From positions 2,168,852 through 2,232,851 of the forward strand of contig OZ026550.1 in the NCBI GenBank assembly GCA_964020155.1: DNA of 64,000 bases, written 5' to 3'. The notes under the pieces were generated by a model. The model searched no databases and was not told where the DNA came from. It worked only from the letters and a program-made list of their open reading frames with translations. The translations under genes and the position numbers were made by a program. Positions 42,673-57,900 of the stretch are shown in pieces. Origin of the DNA: Chondrilla cf. caribensis. Lineage: Eukaryota; Porifera; Demospongiae; Chondrillida; Chondrillidae. Every line of letters begins with the position of its first letter. Positions within the stretch are counted from its first letter, which is position 1.

Positions 42673-44259
42673 TACAGTAAACAGCCACCTGTGTATAATA
42701 AATTTGTGGTTGTTTACGCAAGTCATAATGAATATTATAAGGTTTCACCAAATCATGACTGTTCCATTTGCATGGTCACCCCTCCACCAGTCACCCTTTC
42801 AGAATCACAGGAAGTTCATCAAATTGTCAGTTTGCTTGCAGTCAATTGTTGCTCTGAGTCCATACTAGCATACATACATTACGTGGTATTTAATGGGCAT
42901 ATGTATGTCCTCAAATCCGAAGACAATGAGATAGGCTGTGATCAAAGTTGGAATTTATCCCAATGTAAAGTCACCATTCGGTATATGGGTTGCATTATAG
43001 AAAATTCATAACTATTAATTGTGTATTGTCATTAATGACGTTCTCTTAATTAGATAAATACTCTCAAGAAGCATTTCATTGAGTCAGACAATTTATAGAA
43101 TACTTGATACGCCTACCAGTGCCACTGTGAAATGCCTTCATAACTATTGTTTTTGGCTCTGGAGTATGCTTAAAGTTATGTTTGACTCCATCATAATGGA
43201 TATGGTTAACTGACATCACGAGTTGTTGTGTGTAATTTAATACATGTATGACCTTTGCCTGGAAGCTCTATACATGGCTGTTAATTGCATTAATTTTAGT
43301 ATGTCAACTGTGGCAATTGACTTGAATTAATTGAATTACTGGATATGGTTAACTGACATCACCTGGGTCCAGTTGTTGTGTGTAATTTAATACTTGTATA
43401 GCCTTTGCTTGGAAGCTCTACATGGGTGTTAATAGCATTAATTTTAGTATGTCAACTATGGTAATTGATTTGAATTAATTGAATTTCTTTGTTATGGAAG
43501 CACCTATACCACTTCCTTCCCATGGACACCTCACTGACCTCAGCTGCATCAACAACATGCTGACATACTTTATTATAGGATTCTTCAGTGTTCACTCAAA
43601 TAAACTTCTAGTGCAAATACTCCATGTAATTTTATCACCTCATTCGTTAGAAGGCTTTCATTCAGCTGTACTGATGACAACAAGCACCATTAAGTCACGA
43701 TTGCTATTTTCGGCATTGTTATTTTAGTAGTCTTCACACCAATGATGATAAGGGTTGGTATCAGTAGCTCCACAAATATGTAGCATCTAGCTAAGTGTGC
43801 AACGTGAGCATAAGAATATAGCTTGAAAGGAACACACATGATAGCTAGTATTTTGAACTTCATTGTCTGTATATCCCACATTTGGGATGGGACCGTTTCA
43901 GGAAAATCAAGCCACTATTTGCATTAATCTCTGTACTGCCTTGCTATAACAGTCAGCATTAGGATGAGGGTCAAATCACCTCACATTAGAGACTACTTTA
44001 ATGTGTCCCATATAATATACGTAGATGGTCTCAATTGTGTGATTCCACGCTCTGTACTAAGGAATTCAACATTATTTTTAATTTTAATTAAAATGTGCAT
44101 TTCATTATCTAACAAATCAATTCTTTAGATAGACATGTATTTTACATAATTTTGATCCTGTGTAGAATGATAATACTGTATCCATGCATGTTCATAATAT
44201 TTCCAATGCCACCTGTACACATGTGGTGCAACGTTAATATGACTTCAGGCGGGGCAATT

Positions 44260-44330
44260 GACCTGCAGCTGTTTACTCTATGGTATGACCTCACCGATAA
44301 GATAACTTCCATGGTTTCAGTAAGGTTCAA
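44260..44330 (+). promoter_or_regulatory. conserved promoter-proximal region, gene B
   Basis: GACCTGCAGCTGTTTACTCT (the gene A motif with a six-base insertion) and TTCAGTAAGGTTCAAAAG at 44316-44333. See gene A and the third gene for the shared pattern. Confidence 0.55.
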
Positions 44331-44385
44331 AAGACCACCGAGCACACATGGTAGTTCCATAGTATCCACATCTCTGGTTGTGAAG

Positions 44386-47300
44386 ATGAACGTTTTTCTT
44401 GTGGTGGTTATCCTGTTTGTGGCCACTGCCACTGCTTTTGAAAATGATCAAAGGGAAGAATCAAATGTAGCAATCCATGAATTCAAGCACTTAGTCCCCT
44501 TGAAGGCAGTCACTGAAGAAATCAGAACCTTGGATTTGATCAGAAAACGTAGAGGTATTGGGGTCAGCCCTGAGTGTTTAAATGCCGGCTTGCAAATTGC
44601 AAGGAATTGTCCTTTTGAATTATCTGATATTGCCCAACTCTCCCCCGGCAATGTGAATGATTCAAGAATTATCAAAAAGATATACAACGCTGTCTGCACC
44701 AACAATGCCTGCTACAATGGCATCATAGCCTCATTTAACTTCTGTGGAGGTTTTCAGGTAAAGTATAAATACCTTCATCCCCACAGGTCACAGTTCAGTG
44801 TAACATGGGCTGCACACCTTGCACAGAACTGTGAACATCTTCATTAGTGTCCATTTCAAATTATATCACTATAATCCCACGATTTAGAATTACAATGGTA
44901 CTCTATCTTTACTGCAGGCCAAATTATGAGTACTTTGATACGCTTACTTATTACTTACTTATTGTAGTCGGCAATTGCAAGATTTGAAGAATCGGTTGAG
45001 AATGGCTGTAGAGTTAGTGCTAAAGGTGCTTTTTGTTGGGAATTACCTTTTGCCCTACGCAATAACAATTCTGTAAGTTTGCATTCAAGTGTCCTGGCAG
45101 TACTAGTGTTATACTAGTCAGATAATACAGAACATCATTATGTGTAACACGTATGAATACTTGCTTGTTCCATTAGCCCTCCTTGCCCAGCATGTATTTA
45201 TCTCAGGGTCTACATATAGAGGTTGACTCCACATTAGAGAGATTGTTCTGGGCCTTTTCCAATTAGTGCATTAATTTATCAGACTATGTAGCTCTGCTGT
45301 ATATTGTCTGTTGTAAGGTGTTTTATTGCTAAATGTGAGTACAGTAAAAGTGAGCTGGCAGTGGAAACGTTTTCATTCTAACTTTATTATTATTATTTTA
45401 AAGTGTCTATATATAGCGAATATTTCAAGTTGTGCCTCTGATCCCGTCTGTAACAAGGTATGTGCATGAAACTCACTGACTGTGAGTTAGTGTATTATTG
45501 TCTTTAAATTTGATGTCATGTGAGTCATTGTTAAAAGGTTGGAAAATAATAGCAACTTTTCATGTCAATGCCTTTGCAACTGTAACTCATCTGCTTATGA
45601 TGTTTTCATAATGATACTCAATACATACATTACTCTGTTAAGTTGGTAGGGTAACACACACTAATCCAAAATTAATGAGCTTTAAAGTAATAGCAATCTG
45701 ATTATTAAATGATATTAAAGCATGCCGGCTTAATCATGCTACTGAGCATGCATGGGACAACATTAATAATTTTTACTTCTTTTTTGAAATAATAATTATT
45801 ATAATAAGTGGTAGAATTACGTATGTTCTAAATTGGAGGTGTTTTAGCTTAGTACTGTCTACTGGGTACCTATTATAATAGCTTACACAGCTGAAGACTT
45901 TCTCGTGAAATAAGATCCCGTAACCCAATAAGGTGTCAGATTGTATTTGTGTACACTGGGATTACTGCATACAAATATTGCACAGTATTTAGAAGTTGTC
46001 ACTGTTTCTTTAATTCTTTTCACACCAACAGTACTTCAGAAACCTAACTGAGGAATATGGATGCTGTATCAAAGATCTAATGGACCGCACGTGAGTATTG
46101 TATATATATATATAAGAACATTAATTAGCTTTTGCTGACAAATGCCACAGTTCCATGTATTGAATGGAAATTATTAAGAGTAAATTATAACTTGTTTAAT
46201 TAGAATTTTAGTTATACCTATAAATTTGAGATATTTGAGTGCAAATGTAAAATTAATGTTTGTTATAAACCTTGAGTTATCATACCATTGAGGAAAATAT
46301 TCTATACAGTACTATACAGTAGAACCTTTTTGTAAAGGACACATTGGGACCAGCCAAATTGTCCCCTGTATGTATTAACACTAGAGTAATGTCTACTTAT
46401 TGTGCCGTGGAAAGTGTCCTTTTTAGGGAGGTTATTACTATGGTGTCCTTCTTTGGAGTGTACATTGTTGGAGGCTCCACTGAGTATAAGCGTAATAACA
46501 ATTGAATTTGGTTTGAAAAAGTTATTTCAAAAAGAGTTTGTCGTAAGGAGGCTACTCGGTTACACTCGGTGTTTCAGCCAGTACTTCATGTGCATGGTAC
46601 TGTATGGACCTAACTAGCAGTTACAGGAATATAGATCGTCTACATGTTCCTGGATTTGACAAGAATATTAAGTGTGTACCTAGTTGCTATTTGTACATAG
46701 CTATATCCTGTGAGATCAATTGAAACACTGAATACTAGCTATAGTTATAAGACTTAGTAGTCAAATAAAGTATATTTGCCATACTGAATGTTCTAAGGAT
46801 AATAGTATATCAATGTTAAGTTGTTGCTAGCAAAGTTCTACTGTACACTATATTACAGTATTACGTTTATTGCACTTATGCAACTATCATACTAAATTAT
46901 ACATTGATTTTTTACATTTTGCACATTTCTACCATACAGTCTAATCGGTGATTTGTTCAAACCTTGTGGGCTGCAAAATCCTGGCAATTGCGTAAGTTAG
47001 CCTAGTGGTTATAATAATAATATTATTATTATTTTATCTTCTTGTGTACCCATGTATTCAAAATTGCCGGAAATGTACTATGCACTGTCCACAAAGTTTT
47101 GAATGCACCATTGAATGAATGTGCATCTGTATGCCTTAAGCTTGTTAAGCACCTTAAAAATTAAACCCATCCTGACTGAATTTGCAATTAATGGTGGTGA
47201 TTCTTCCTGATACAAAGTCTTCTAAAGTTTATTCTGATATCATAAGACAGATACAGCATATGTTTACACAGAAATAATGATTTTGCTGTCCTTGCCTTAG

Positions 47301-49296
47301 GGTGCTACATGTGCTTGTTTTGTGGCCTGTGAAATATATTACTCTTGCATAAACATGATATATCTATATTTATATTATAGTACCGTACAAGACAAGCAAA
47401 ATATGGTGTAATAGTGGTGCTTTCTGTTGTTACACCCTGGTGTGTACCAATGATTAAATCACTGTTGCACAATGCTTCGTGACATTGTTTTTATGCATTA
47501 ATTTGATCTGAATAATAGACAGTTAGTGATTGGACCCTACATATTTACCACCAGAGCAAGAAACCTGTGTATTAACAGCCTATTTCGTATTATACTGTAA
47601 ATCCTCCATAATCATTTTTGTATTCCTAAATGAGTTATGGGGGAAGAATGGTTTTAATTATGATTCACGTCCAATTACATGGTAATTATGTACAAATCAT
47701 TAAATATTGTCTGGATACTGCTGGTATAATATTATTATAATTATTATTTACATTTTGCAGCCACCAACAAATAGAGCAAAAGTGACTCCGTCTGTTTCTG
47801 TGAGTTGCTGTGATTAATGAATAAGCATCATGTCAAAATACTGTAGTGGTGAAATTTGCATGATATTCTCCCAGCAGGTTCCATCACCCACCAGCACATC
47901 ACGTATTGAAAGTCCAACTCCTGTAAGTTGATCAAACACTCAGCAACACTTAATTGTTACCACCACTTACAACAGTATGGCAGTGTGATATATTCATGAG
48001 TTCGGTGGGTAGAAACATGCATGTGTCCATTATTTATTCTATAAACATGACTTCAGTTATCAAAACTTCTCACCTATCTAAACACACCCATATGTATGGT
48101 TCTCAAGGGTTTGGAGGATTGGGCCGGTGGCTACACAGGTACTGTTGTGCAACAAAGTTGATATGACCTCACCTCATCAGCTGACACAGTGCAGCAGTCA
48201 ACCTGAGGTAGTGACTGTGTACTCCTTGACCCGACTCAAGTGAGGCATAATTGAGTCCAAAGCACGAAGCTGTTTGACATCACTGCCCTAACTGATGTTG
48301 GTGACAAAGTTTCACTGGTAGTAGTCATTGTTCTTGAGCATTCACATAGCAAAGATATATTAGTGAGACATTTGACCTTAAGGGTCATCTCAGTCACATG
48401 ATCAATATTTATGAATGATGAAGACCATCAAGGTCGAAACCTCTCATTGTATATTTCCTTTGCTGTGTGAATGCTCAATGATTTACCCGATAGTTCAATC
48501 TCATGGTACGAACCTACCACATCATTGAAGTATGTATACTATATCACACTTGTATGTTATTGATCCTCTATAAACTTGATTTCCGTGGCCTATTATATGA
48601 TGTTGTTTGCAAATGCATAACGGAGGCATTTTGGAGAGATTGGAGAGGATTATAAGCAGGAATTTGAATGATGTGCATTCTCAGATTTGATAAATTTCTC
48701 CTTTTCATTGAATTTGGAAGAAGTACTCATCATGTCAGGTATTGAATGTCACCACCCTCAAACTATTATCTATGATAGTCACAACATCACATACACAAAG
48801 TTACACTCTAGTAAGTTGTTCGAACACAGAAATATTTACTATGGTGCCTATAGTCAGCATGTCTGTCCGATACATCAAAGCCCATTTTCTATATTCATTA
48901 GGACTTGAAGTGTCAGTGTGTTCAATTTGTATGGACAAACAGTGACATGTGATATTTTTGCTCCAGACTCCTCCTCCTCCGACTCCACCAACTGATTCAC
49001 CAACTCCTCCATTACCTCCTACTCCCCCCATACCTGTGCTTCCACGATGCAATCGTAAAGCTGAAGAGTTTATCAAAATGCGGGAGTGCAGTGCGGGAAT
49101 TGACATACGAAATGCACTCATTTTTGCTCGACCACTCTCATACTGTGAGCACCAGTTATTTACTTCACGGTTTTGCCAGCTTCAAAAATGCATGGACAAT
49201 TTTGTGGAGATGTTACAAGTATGCTTGAATGAACAAGGCTTGGATGAAGGAAACACCTCTGCAGTATGAATTATGTGTTTGAAATTGTGTGTGTGT

Positions 49297-49350
<54 letters not shown>

Positions 49351-50539
49351 ACGCACATGTGCGCGAGTGCAATGGTCATTATAATAATAATCATGGGGAA
49401 CATTTAGTTGTGCACTTTAGTATGGCATATTGTCAGGCGAAAATAGATGTACTTCTATGTACCACCATAATACACAGTACTACAGCCCCACAGATATGTA
49501 GCCACTCACCACATTTCGTCACCCTCACTTCATACATTTCAAGTGTAGTTCTGTAATTGCATGTAATCAAACATTTATTCATTCCAATCTTCAGACACTA
49601 GATACTGTGATTCAATTTAACTCAAAGCTCTACTGCGCTAAGGATCCCCAACGTAAGGACTTCTGTGCAGTTATGTTCCCTGAAATCACTTCCTTCATAT
49701 ATGGACCAGTAAGTCACGTTTAAATGTAATGTACATAATTAATACAGGCAATCTGTCAATTTGATTAAGATGTTCACTGTACATATGTTTCATCAAGGTG
49801 AATTTGGTTAAGTGTTGTAAACAATAATCAACAATTGGCAGTGTCTCTTAATTGGTATATTTTCTGATTGCATCGTAATGTTTTTTACCCTTCAGGTCAA
49901 ATATAACCTCACCTGTGCTCTGAGTGGAAATAAGTGCTCTTCCGAATGTAGTGAGGTACATTTGTACATTTTAATTTTGGACACTTTGTAGTGTGTACCT
50001 GTTCAGTATGAAAGTACCACAATAAAAAATAAAAAGTAAAAGCCTCCATAAATATAGAGACCAGTTACCAACAGACATATTACACACTTTCTTGCACATG
50101 GATGCCAATGAGCACAAGCACAGATTCATAATATTGAACAAAAGTCAATATTTTTTATTAGTGTAACTGGTGCATCATATCTACTTTATACTATGATGGT
50201 ATCTTTTAAATAACTTCCACATAGGAAGTGGAAAGGGCCATTGATCACTATGGATGCTGTTTGTCAAGATTTCTGAAGATAAGACTGAGGTTAGTGATCA
50301 AGAATTATCTGGGGTTGCACAGAAGGACTGCTAAGCTATACTTATAATTGCACTCCCTTGTATTTATCCACAGGGTGAATGCGAGCAAGGTGTACAAAAG
50401 ATGTAACGTTACTCCACCTAAACCATGTCGATCCAAGCTCAAGGATGTATGTTACTCGTTAATCACCACTAATTGTCTATCTCCTCTATACAAATATCAT
50501 GTCTCTTTTTATCTCAAATTGTAGCCAAGAGCAAAATGA
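44386..50539 (+). CDS. secreted cysteine-rich two-module protein, copy B
   Basis: Exons 44386-44757, 44968-45072, 45404-45457, 46032-46090, 46940-46991, 47761-47799, 47878-47922, 48967-49263, 49595-49708, 49896-49955, 50225-50289, 50374-50446, 50525-50539; 449 residues. Every splice site and phase matches copy A. Signal peptide MNVFLVVVILFVATATAF, propeptide ending RKRR|G, module 1 with CTNNACYNG, EYGCCI and C-x7-C, a PT-rich linker (PPPPTPPTDSPTPPLPPTPP), and module 2 with CQLQKCMDN and HYGCCL. The frame is open upstream of the ATG to 44152, but that part is the promoter region and has no signal sequence. Exon lengths differ from copy A only by +3 (exon 2), +6 (exon 3) and -3 (exon 8), so the frame is kept and both genes are probably active. 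Confidence 0.85.
46317..46482. mobile_element. pogo/Tigger-like MITE, intron 4 of gene B
   Basis: Duplicate of the element at 34617-34782, with a few substitutions. Confidence 0.7.
49286..49348. repeat. (GT)n in intron 8 of gene B
   Basis: About 63 bases, far shorter than its counterpart in gene A. Confidence 0.95.
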
Positions 50540-51966
50540 GAAGAATGTCTCAAAGTCAAGTACCCTAAGTTGATCAAATAGTTATCCTGCAGTAACTACT
50601 TATTTCGAGTGAAACAATGCTACTTAAGCTACGCACACACACACACCATATGTATAACTCCTCAAGTGGAACCATGGGACTTGATATGACATTAGTACAA
50701 CAGCAGTACAATGTGTTGAAATCATTATTGAAGTCAGCCGTGAATCGAAATTTTCACCGAAAGTGTATATTTTTTTAATATTATATACATACATGTATAA
50801 AATTATATTGAATGGAGTTGTGATGCAAGAGAATGAAAGTTAATCATCACCATGATGAATGGTGCATGATTACATGTTGTAAAGTATAGAGGCAATCCCC
50901 CTATTATGCAGATTACCCATGCAGCTGTGAGTGTGATCTCATGTTGTACCTCGTTGAACCACATGTGTATCTTCCTGGCTAACGGTGTCCTCCACTTGAT
51001 GACCTGTACAGTGTACCTTGCAGTTTGGAGTTGGCTTCTGAGATCAATGTTACATGGAGTGTTGCAGCAATACAGTGTCTGGTTACTGGATGGCTCTGAA
51101 AGAGGTTGTGACGATGCAATTATGATGTCATATCATTGTGGTTAGCATTAATAAGGGTACATACCAGTCATATGGTTGCATTCATAAACTTTAATCCCTA
51201 ATCAACACATAGAGTATGTATAATACTGTATACACTGTATATCATAATATTATTATTGTGCCATATTATGGCATACACACCAGAATTGGGAAATAGATAC
51301 TGTGGTACTCCCTTATCAATATGCCTTTAATATTGTGCTGATGAAGTCATATATACGTGCATATATATAATATATATATACAATGTCATATAAATGTGCT
51401 CGCATAATATGCATATTGGTGTTCCCTACTACAATGGTAAGTGTACACAAGTTAGTGCTCATAATAAGGATGGAGGAGTGATGTCGTAATAAAAATTGGA
51501 TTAGGAAGTTTGGATCCCAATACACAGTTTAGCCTCCACCCACATGGTGGCGATTGAGGAACTGCAGCATACATGAATGCACTCTACTACATGGTGAGGT
51601 CTGTGGCATACCAAAATACACGGTAACCGATGTGAGGGCTCAACATATTCGTATATTGTAGACATAATATGTCCTTGTGTGCACTATTACTTCAAATGTC
51701 ATTCTCTAGTCCAGTACTTTATGCCAAGCCCTTATGCCTTAATGCCATTATTGTATATTACCTTTCATGGCAGCTGTAACAGTTACAACCACCATATTAT
51801 GTACCATTCTACCTGTTTGAATTCCAATTTGCATATTCATGCTTCTGCGCAAAATTAACACATAAACACAGTATAAATGTACAATTTTCTAATAATTATT
51901 GAAGGATAATGTGGTAAATTACTTTGCCTAATTTGTATTTGATGGATAGCTTGCCCATGATCATGA
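50540..51966. other. 3' flank of gene B, no gene
   Basis: Matches 39854-42413 minus the 1.2-kb insert. It contains the same two segments that recur in the array that follows: CCACATGTGTATCTTCCTGG near 50958 and TTTAGCCTCCACCCACATGG near 51528. Confidence 0.75.
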
Positions 51967-54900
51967 AGGACCCATACTACAGTTATGATGACGTAATATT
52001 ATCATAAAACAGCAAGGATCTATGCTAAGCTTAAGATATATGGCTGTAGAGAATGCATTTGTATCATTGTACTGAAAATACATACTAATATAGTGTGAGG
52101 TGTTGATCCACCACAATTATACATCACCTCTAATTTCTTTGATCACTAACAATAGTGCACTGTAACATAGAATGTACGGAGCTCATAGCATGGACAGTTC
52201 ACCGTACAACTCTGAGGTTTGGAAAGAAGTGAAGGGGTTTTACTCATATGCATATATGATAAGCATGCAAGTTCTGAGATGCAATTTTCAATGTGACGTT
52301 AGATAGAAATGTGTTCACATCCTTGGAGAGGGGACACAAAATGTTTGGTGTTCATAGCATAGACATTTCACCATGCCACTCTGAGGTTGTGATAAAGGGA
52401 TGGGATTCTATTCATGAATGGAATTACGACGTTTGAATTTTAAGTCTAAATTCAGAAATATGTTCACTTCCTTGGAGACTGGACACAATAGACCACCTGA
52501 GTCATGGTGACCTCTACGATATGGTTGTGTACGTACGTTCAGTAATGTAATTACATAGTTTCCCAAAATCACGAATGTTCCATGCACGTGTTGACCTCCT
52601 TGCACTTATAATCATTCGGTGATCACGCAAGGATAATGTAATTGTGAGCTAGTTGTTTACTATTCCACACAGTGTCATGTCTAAGTGACAAGCTCATTGC
52701 TTTTGTGTTTGCAAAGTAGGAAAGATCTACATGATCCCAAACGATAACATTATTGCTAATAGTACCAAAGTGATTCTGTGATGTTCCAATGATGACTTCA
52801 TAACAAAGACATATTTTTTAATAGTACATAACATATAATATTATGGGCATTTCCTATAATGCAAAATGGCAGAGTACACCTACTGAGGGCTTGGTTTGGT
52901 GTGCACCCATACCTCTGTGATGATGTAATGGTGATGTCATATTGAACATTGCTCATACAGATGGGTGTTCCCTATCGGGTGTAAGGTCAGAGTACACCTG
53001 GTGGTACACATGCAGTGAGTGAGGAGTGACGTCATGTTTGGATTAGGAAGTTGGAACCCAATACTCTAGTTCAGCCTCCACCCATGATGGTGATTGAGGA
53101 ACTGTAGGATATAATAGAAATACACTCTGCTAGTGGAGTATACACCATGTAATCGTGCAAAGTAGTAGTATGTATCATTATGCCTTCATAGTAAGTACAT
53201 ACACATGTGCATTAATTAAAGGTTTGTGTTTTCTCCCATTCTGTCATTAATTTCTTCCAAGGACTCATTACTACCATATTACTACCACAGTAACACTGTA
53301 TTACCATAGTAGCACTGTCAGTACCTGTTACTATGCATCAGTCATGGTGGCTTTACTTGGTTGATTCCATTTTTCAGAATTATTATTGCATATTATATGC
53401 AAATCAACGGGAACAAATGGTAGATATCTGTGTGTATATGCATAGGTGATCATTTTGTCAAAGGGAGAAATTTACAAGACTCAGTGTGTGACTTTGAATG
53501 TATATACATTAGAATGGAAGTATTGAGTAATCCTCATTATAATATGCATGAATGGAATTGTAACTGTTTTGAATGCGGTGTGAAGTTGGAAATGTATCAC
53601 ACCCCCAGAGAGAAGCCTCAGACCACCCCAGTCATGATGACCTCTACGATAATATTATGGTTGTGTGCGCATGTTTCGTAATGTAATTATGTTGTTTCCC
53701 AAAATCAGGAACGGTCCACGTGCACACGTTGACCTAAGTGTGCACGTAATCATCCGATGATCACGCAGAGATAATACAATTGTGAGATTTGTGTACAGTT
53801 GCTGTTCCAAATTCCTCACCACATACATATTAGGGTACAGATATATGATTTCACAGATTTAGACAAGTATGCAAGGCTTGATAACTTGTCCACTTTCAAC
53901 AAGATTGTCATGCATGTTTATGCCTGATCAGCTTGTTGATGCATTACCATCTTCTTCATACGAAATTACTGACTCAGTACTGCTATATGTGTGATTACAC
54001 TACAAGATATGGAATGATCTGTTATTCCCATATCTTTGCTGGGAGTGTTTTACTGAGCCATTACATATGTGTAAATACTTCTACCTTAGCATGCAAACAA
54101 CTCAGGTTTGGTGTACTGATCAGTGTGATGTCATGTTGAACCTAGCAGGACCACATGTGTATCTTCCTGGCTAATGCCGTCCTCCACATGATGACCTGTA
54201 CATGTGGAAGTGTACCTTGCAGTATGTATGTAGTTGACTTCCACGATCTGTGTTGCAGGGAATAGTGTATGACAGTGTTGGGTTACTGGGTGGTTCTGAG
54301 AGGAGATGACGATGTAATAATGACCAGGTCCTCATGAATTAATGGTGAGCATTAACTAGATTATATTACATATCTGTCATACTGGTTGCATTTGTTAACT
54401 GTAAGCACCAATCAATAATATACACATTTCAAACATATTATTATGCATATATATACATTCATTAGGAATACACCTACTATGGTACCCTTATGTTAATCAT
54501 TCTTGCTTCCATATATGTTTATGATAATGCATATGATGAAGTCATACCTAGCTGTTATGATAAGGGTGTTCTCTAGTATGTAAAGCATCAGAGTACACCT
54601 GGTGGTACACATGTAGTGAGTGAGGAGTGATGTCATGATTGGATTAGGAATTTGGAACTCAATACTTAGTTTAGGCTCCACCCACATGGGTGTTGATCAA
54701 GAAAAGTGTAGCAAATAATAGAAATACACTATGCTAGTGGAGTATACATATAATGCAATCATGCAAGGTAGCAGTGTGTGTCATTATGTCTTCATTTGAA
54801 GTACATAAACGCAAATATTAATCAAAGGTTGTGTTTTCCCCCGTTAAGGGACTTTCTTCCACATTATTACCATAGTAACTGTTGCTATGAATGATAGCGG

Positions 54901-57900
54901 CTCTACTTGGCTTGATTCCATTCTTTAAGTTTATTATTGCATATATGCCAATCAAGTGATACATAACTTGTAGATATCTGTGTGTATATGTACTGATAAT
55001 TATCTGGCCAATGGGAGAGATTTACGATTGCCAGTTTAATTTAATTTAATTTAATATACATACATTAGTATTGATTATAAGGATGTTTTGAGGAATTTTC
55101 AATCACAATATTATGTATAGTACATGAATGGCATGTATAACTGTTTGAATGTGATGTGATGTTGGAAATGTATCACATCCCCAGAGAGAAGCCTCAGACC
55201 ACCCGAGTCATGATGACCTCTACGATATGGTTGTGTGTGCATGTTTCGTAATGTAATTATGTTGTTTTCCAAAATCAGGAATGGTCCACGCGCACATGGT
55301 GACCTAAGTGTGCACATAATCATCCGATGATCACGCAGAGATAATGTAATTGTGAGATTTTGTGTACAGTTGCTGTTCTGAATACCTCACAATATACATA
55401 TTAGGGTACATATGTATGATTTCACAAATTCTGCCATGTGTGCAAGTCTTTGCTCTCATTTTACTTTGTCTGTCCATACACATACAAACCAACACATGAT
55501 GGGCTTTATATGATAGCTAAGAACATGAATCCATGATGAACATGATAAAATAGTTGATTTAGCCTATCCTTCGAATCAAATCCTTTCCCCCAATGTATGT
55601 GGTCAGATTGTCAACACAATCATAAAATCATGGAGAGCATAATGTAGTTGTGAAGTAACAAATTTCCATGCAGTACTTGATAGCCTCTGAGGTAGGTATG
55701 AAGAACTTGTCTACTTGAACAAGGTTGTCATACATGTCTGGTCAACTTGTTGATGATCACCATTTCTCCAAAAACAATTATATACTAACTCAGCACTGCT
55801 ATGTGTGATTACACTACATACGTAATATTACCCAATATGTGAATGAGTAGGTATTACAATGATCTGCTATACTCTCTTGCCTTTACTGGGAATATCTTTA
55901 CTGCACCATTAGCTACCTGTAAGCACATATTTCTACTTTAGCATACAAACAACTCAGCTGTTAGTGCACTGAATGGCAAAGCAGTGAGAAGTATTGCTGC
56001 CCCATAATTGGATCAGGTGTGTACCTTCCTGGTGAATTATATCCTCCACATGATGACCTGTACATGTGGAAGTGTACCTTGCAGTAGATATGTTGTTGGC
56101 TTCAGACAGCAGTGTTGCAGGGAATTGTGTAATACAGTGTTGGGTTACTGGGTGGTTCTGAGTGGGGTTGTGATGATGTAATGATGACATCATGTAGTTA
56201 TGGTGAGCATTAATTAGAGTACACACCAACCATTCTGGTTGCATTTGTAAACTGTAAGCACTAATCTACACATATCTCAAAAATGTTATGCATAATATTA
56301 TACACATTCATTAGGAAGTTCCTATACACCTACTGGTATGTGGTACCCCATTGCTTATTGACCTTGCTTCCATACATTTGTGATGACGTTATAATACTGT
56401 CATACCTAATTGCTAGTACTTACAATAAGGGTGTTCCCTATTATGAAAACCATCCGAGTACACCTGGTGGTACACATGTGGTGAGTGAGAAGGAGTGACA
56501 TCATCTTTGGATTAGGAATTTTGTAACTCAATACACAGGTTAGCCTCCACCCACATGGTAATGATTGAGGAAGTGTAGCATATATATATATATATGAATG
56601 CACTCTGAGTACGCACAATGTATCATGCAAGGTAGCAATTTGGATCATTATGTCTTCATAGTAAATACATACACCTGTGTATTAATTAAAGGTTTGTGTC
56701 CCCCCCCCCTTTCAGGACATTCTTCCAAGCAAATCTACTACCTTATTACTACCATAGTAAGATTTGCAGTACTTGCTACTATGCATGTGTCATGGTGGCT
56801 TTACTTGGTTTGATTTTGCATAATATGCCAATCAATCGGTACAAATGTTGTAGATATCTGTGTGTATATGTACTCATAAAACTCTTGTCTATAACAGGTA
56901 TTTACGAGTGTGAGTTTGAATGTACATACATTAGTATTGATCATAAGGAAGTATTGAGTAATCTTCAATCACGAAATGAATTGTGACTGTCTTAAATGTG
57001 ATGTGAAGTTGGAAATGTATCACACCCCCAGAGAGAAGCCTCAGACCACCCGAGTCATGATGACCTCTACGATATGGTTGTGCGCGCATGTTTCGTAATG
57101 TAATTATGTTGTTTTCCAAAATCAGGAATGGCCCACGTCCACATGGTGACCTAGGTGCACACGTAATCATCCAAGGATCACACAGAGATAATGTAATTGT
57201 GAGATTTGTGTACAGTTGCTGTTCTGAATTCCTCCCTATGCACATATTAGGGTACAGATCTATGATTTCACAGATGTCGACATTTATGCAAGGCTTAAAA
57301 ACTTGTCTACTTTGAACAAGATTGCATGCATGTTTCTGATCTGTTTGTTGATGCATCATCATCTTCTCCATAAAAGATTGCCTACTCAGCACTGGTACGT
57401 GTGATTATACTACAAGATATTACCCAATATGTGAATGAGTAGGTATTTTACAATGATCTGCCACTCTCTTACATTTGCTGGGAGTGTCTTAACTGAGACA
57501 ATACTTGTCTGTAAGTACACATTTCTACCTTAGCATGAAAACAACCCAGCTGTTAGTGTACTGAATGACAGAGCAGTGTGATGTATTGTCTAACCTAGCT
57601 GGACTGCAGGTGTATATACCTTCCTGGTTAATTCTGTCCACCACATGATGACCTGTACATGTGGAAGTGTACCTTGCAGTAGATATGTTGTTGGCTTCCA
57701 ATATTAGTGTTGCAGGGAATTGTGTAGTACAGTGTTGGGTCACTGGGTGGTTCTGAGTGGGTTTGTGATGATGCAATGATGACATCATGTAGTTATGGTG
57801 AGCATTAATTAGGGTACATACCAACCATACTGGTTGCATTTGTAAAGTGTAAACACTATAGTCTACACATATCAAAAGTGTTAATATGGATATACAGATT

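Larger units (their letters stand above)
42414..51966. repeat. segmental duplication, copy B
   Basis: Begins at the CCACACCTAATACTG repeats directly after the GATCATG end of copy A, and ends with the same GCTTGCCCATGATCATG at 51950-51966. Exons, introns and flanks align throughout with copy A. Confidence 0.9.

Noticed and set aside
44152..44385. In-frame upstream extension of secreted gene B
   Set aside because: It overlaps the conserved promoter blocks and has no signal peptide; gene A is not open over the same stretch.
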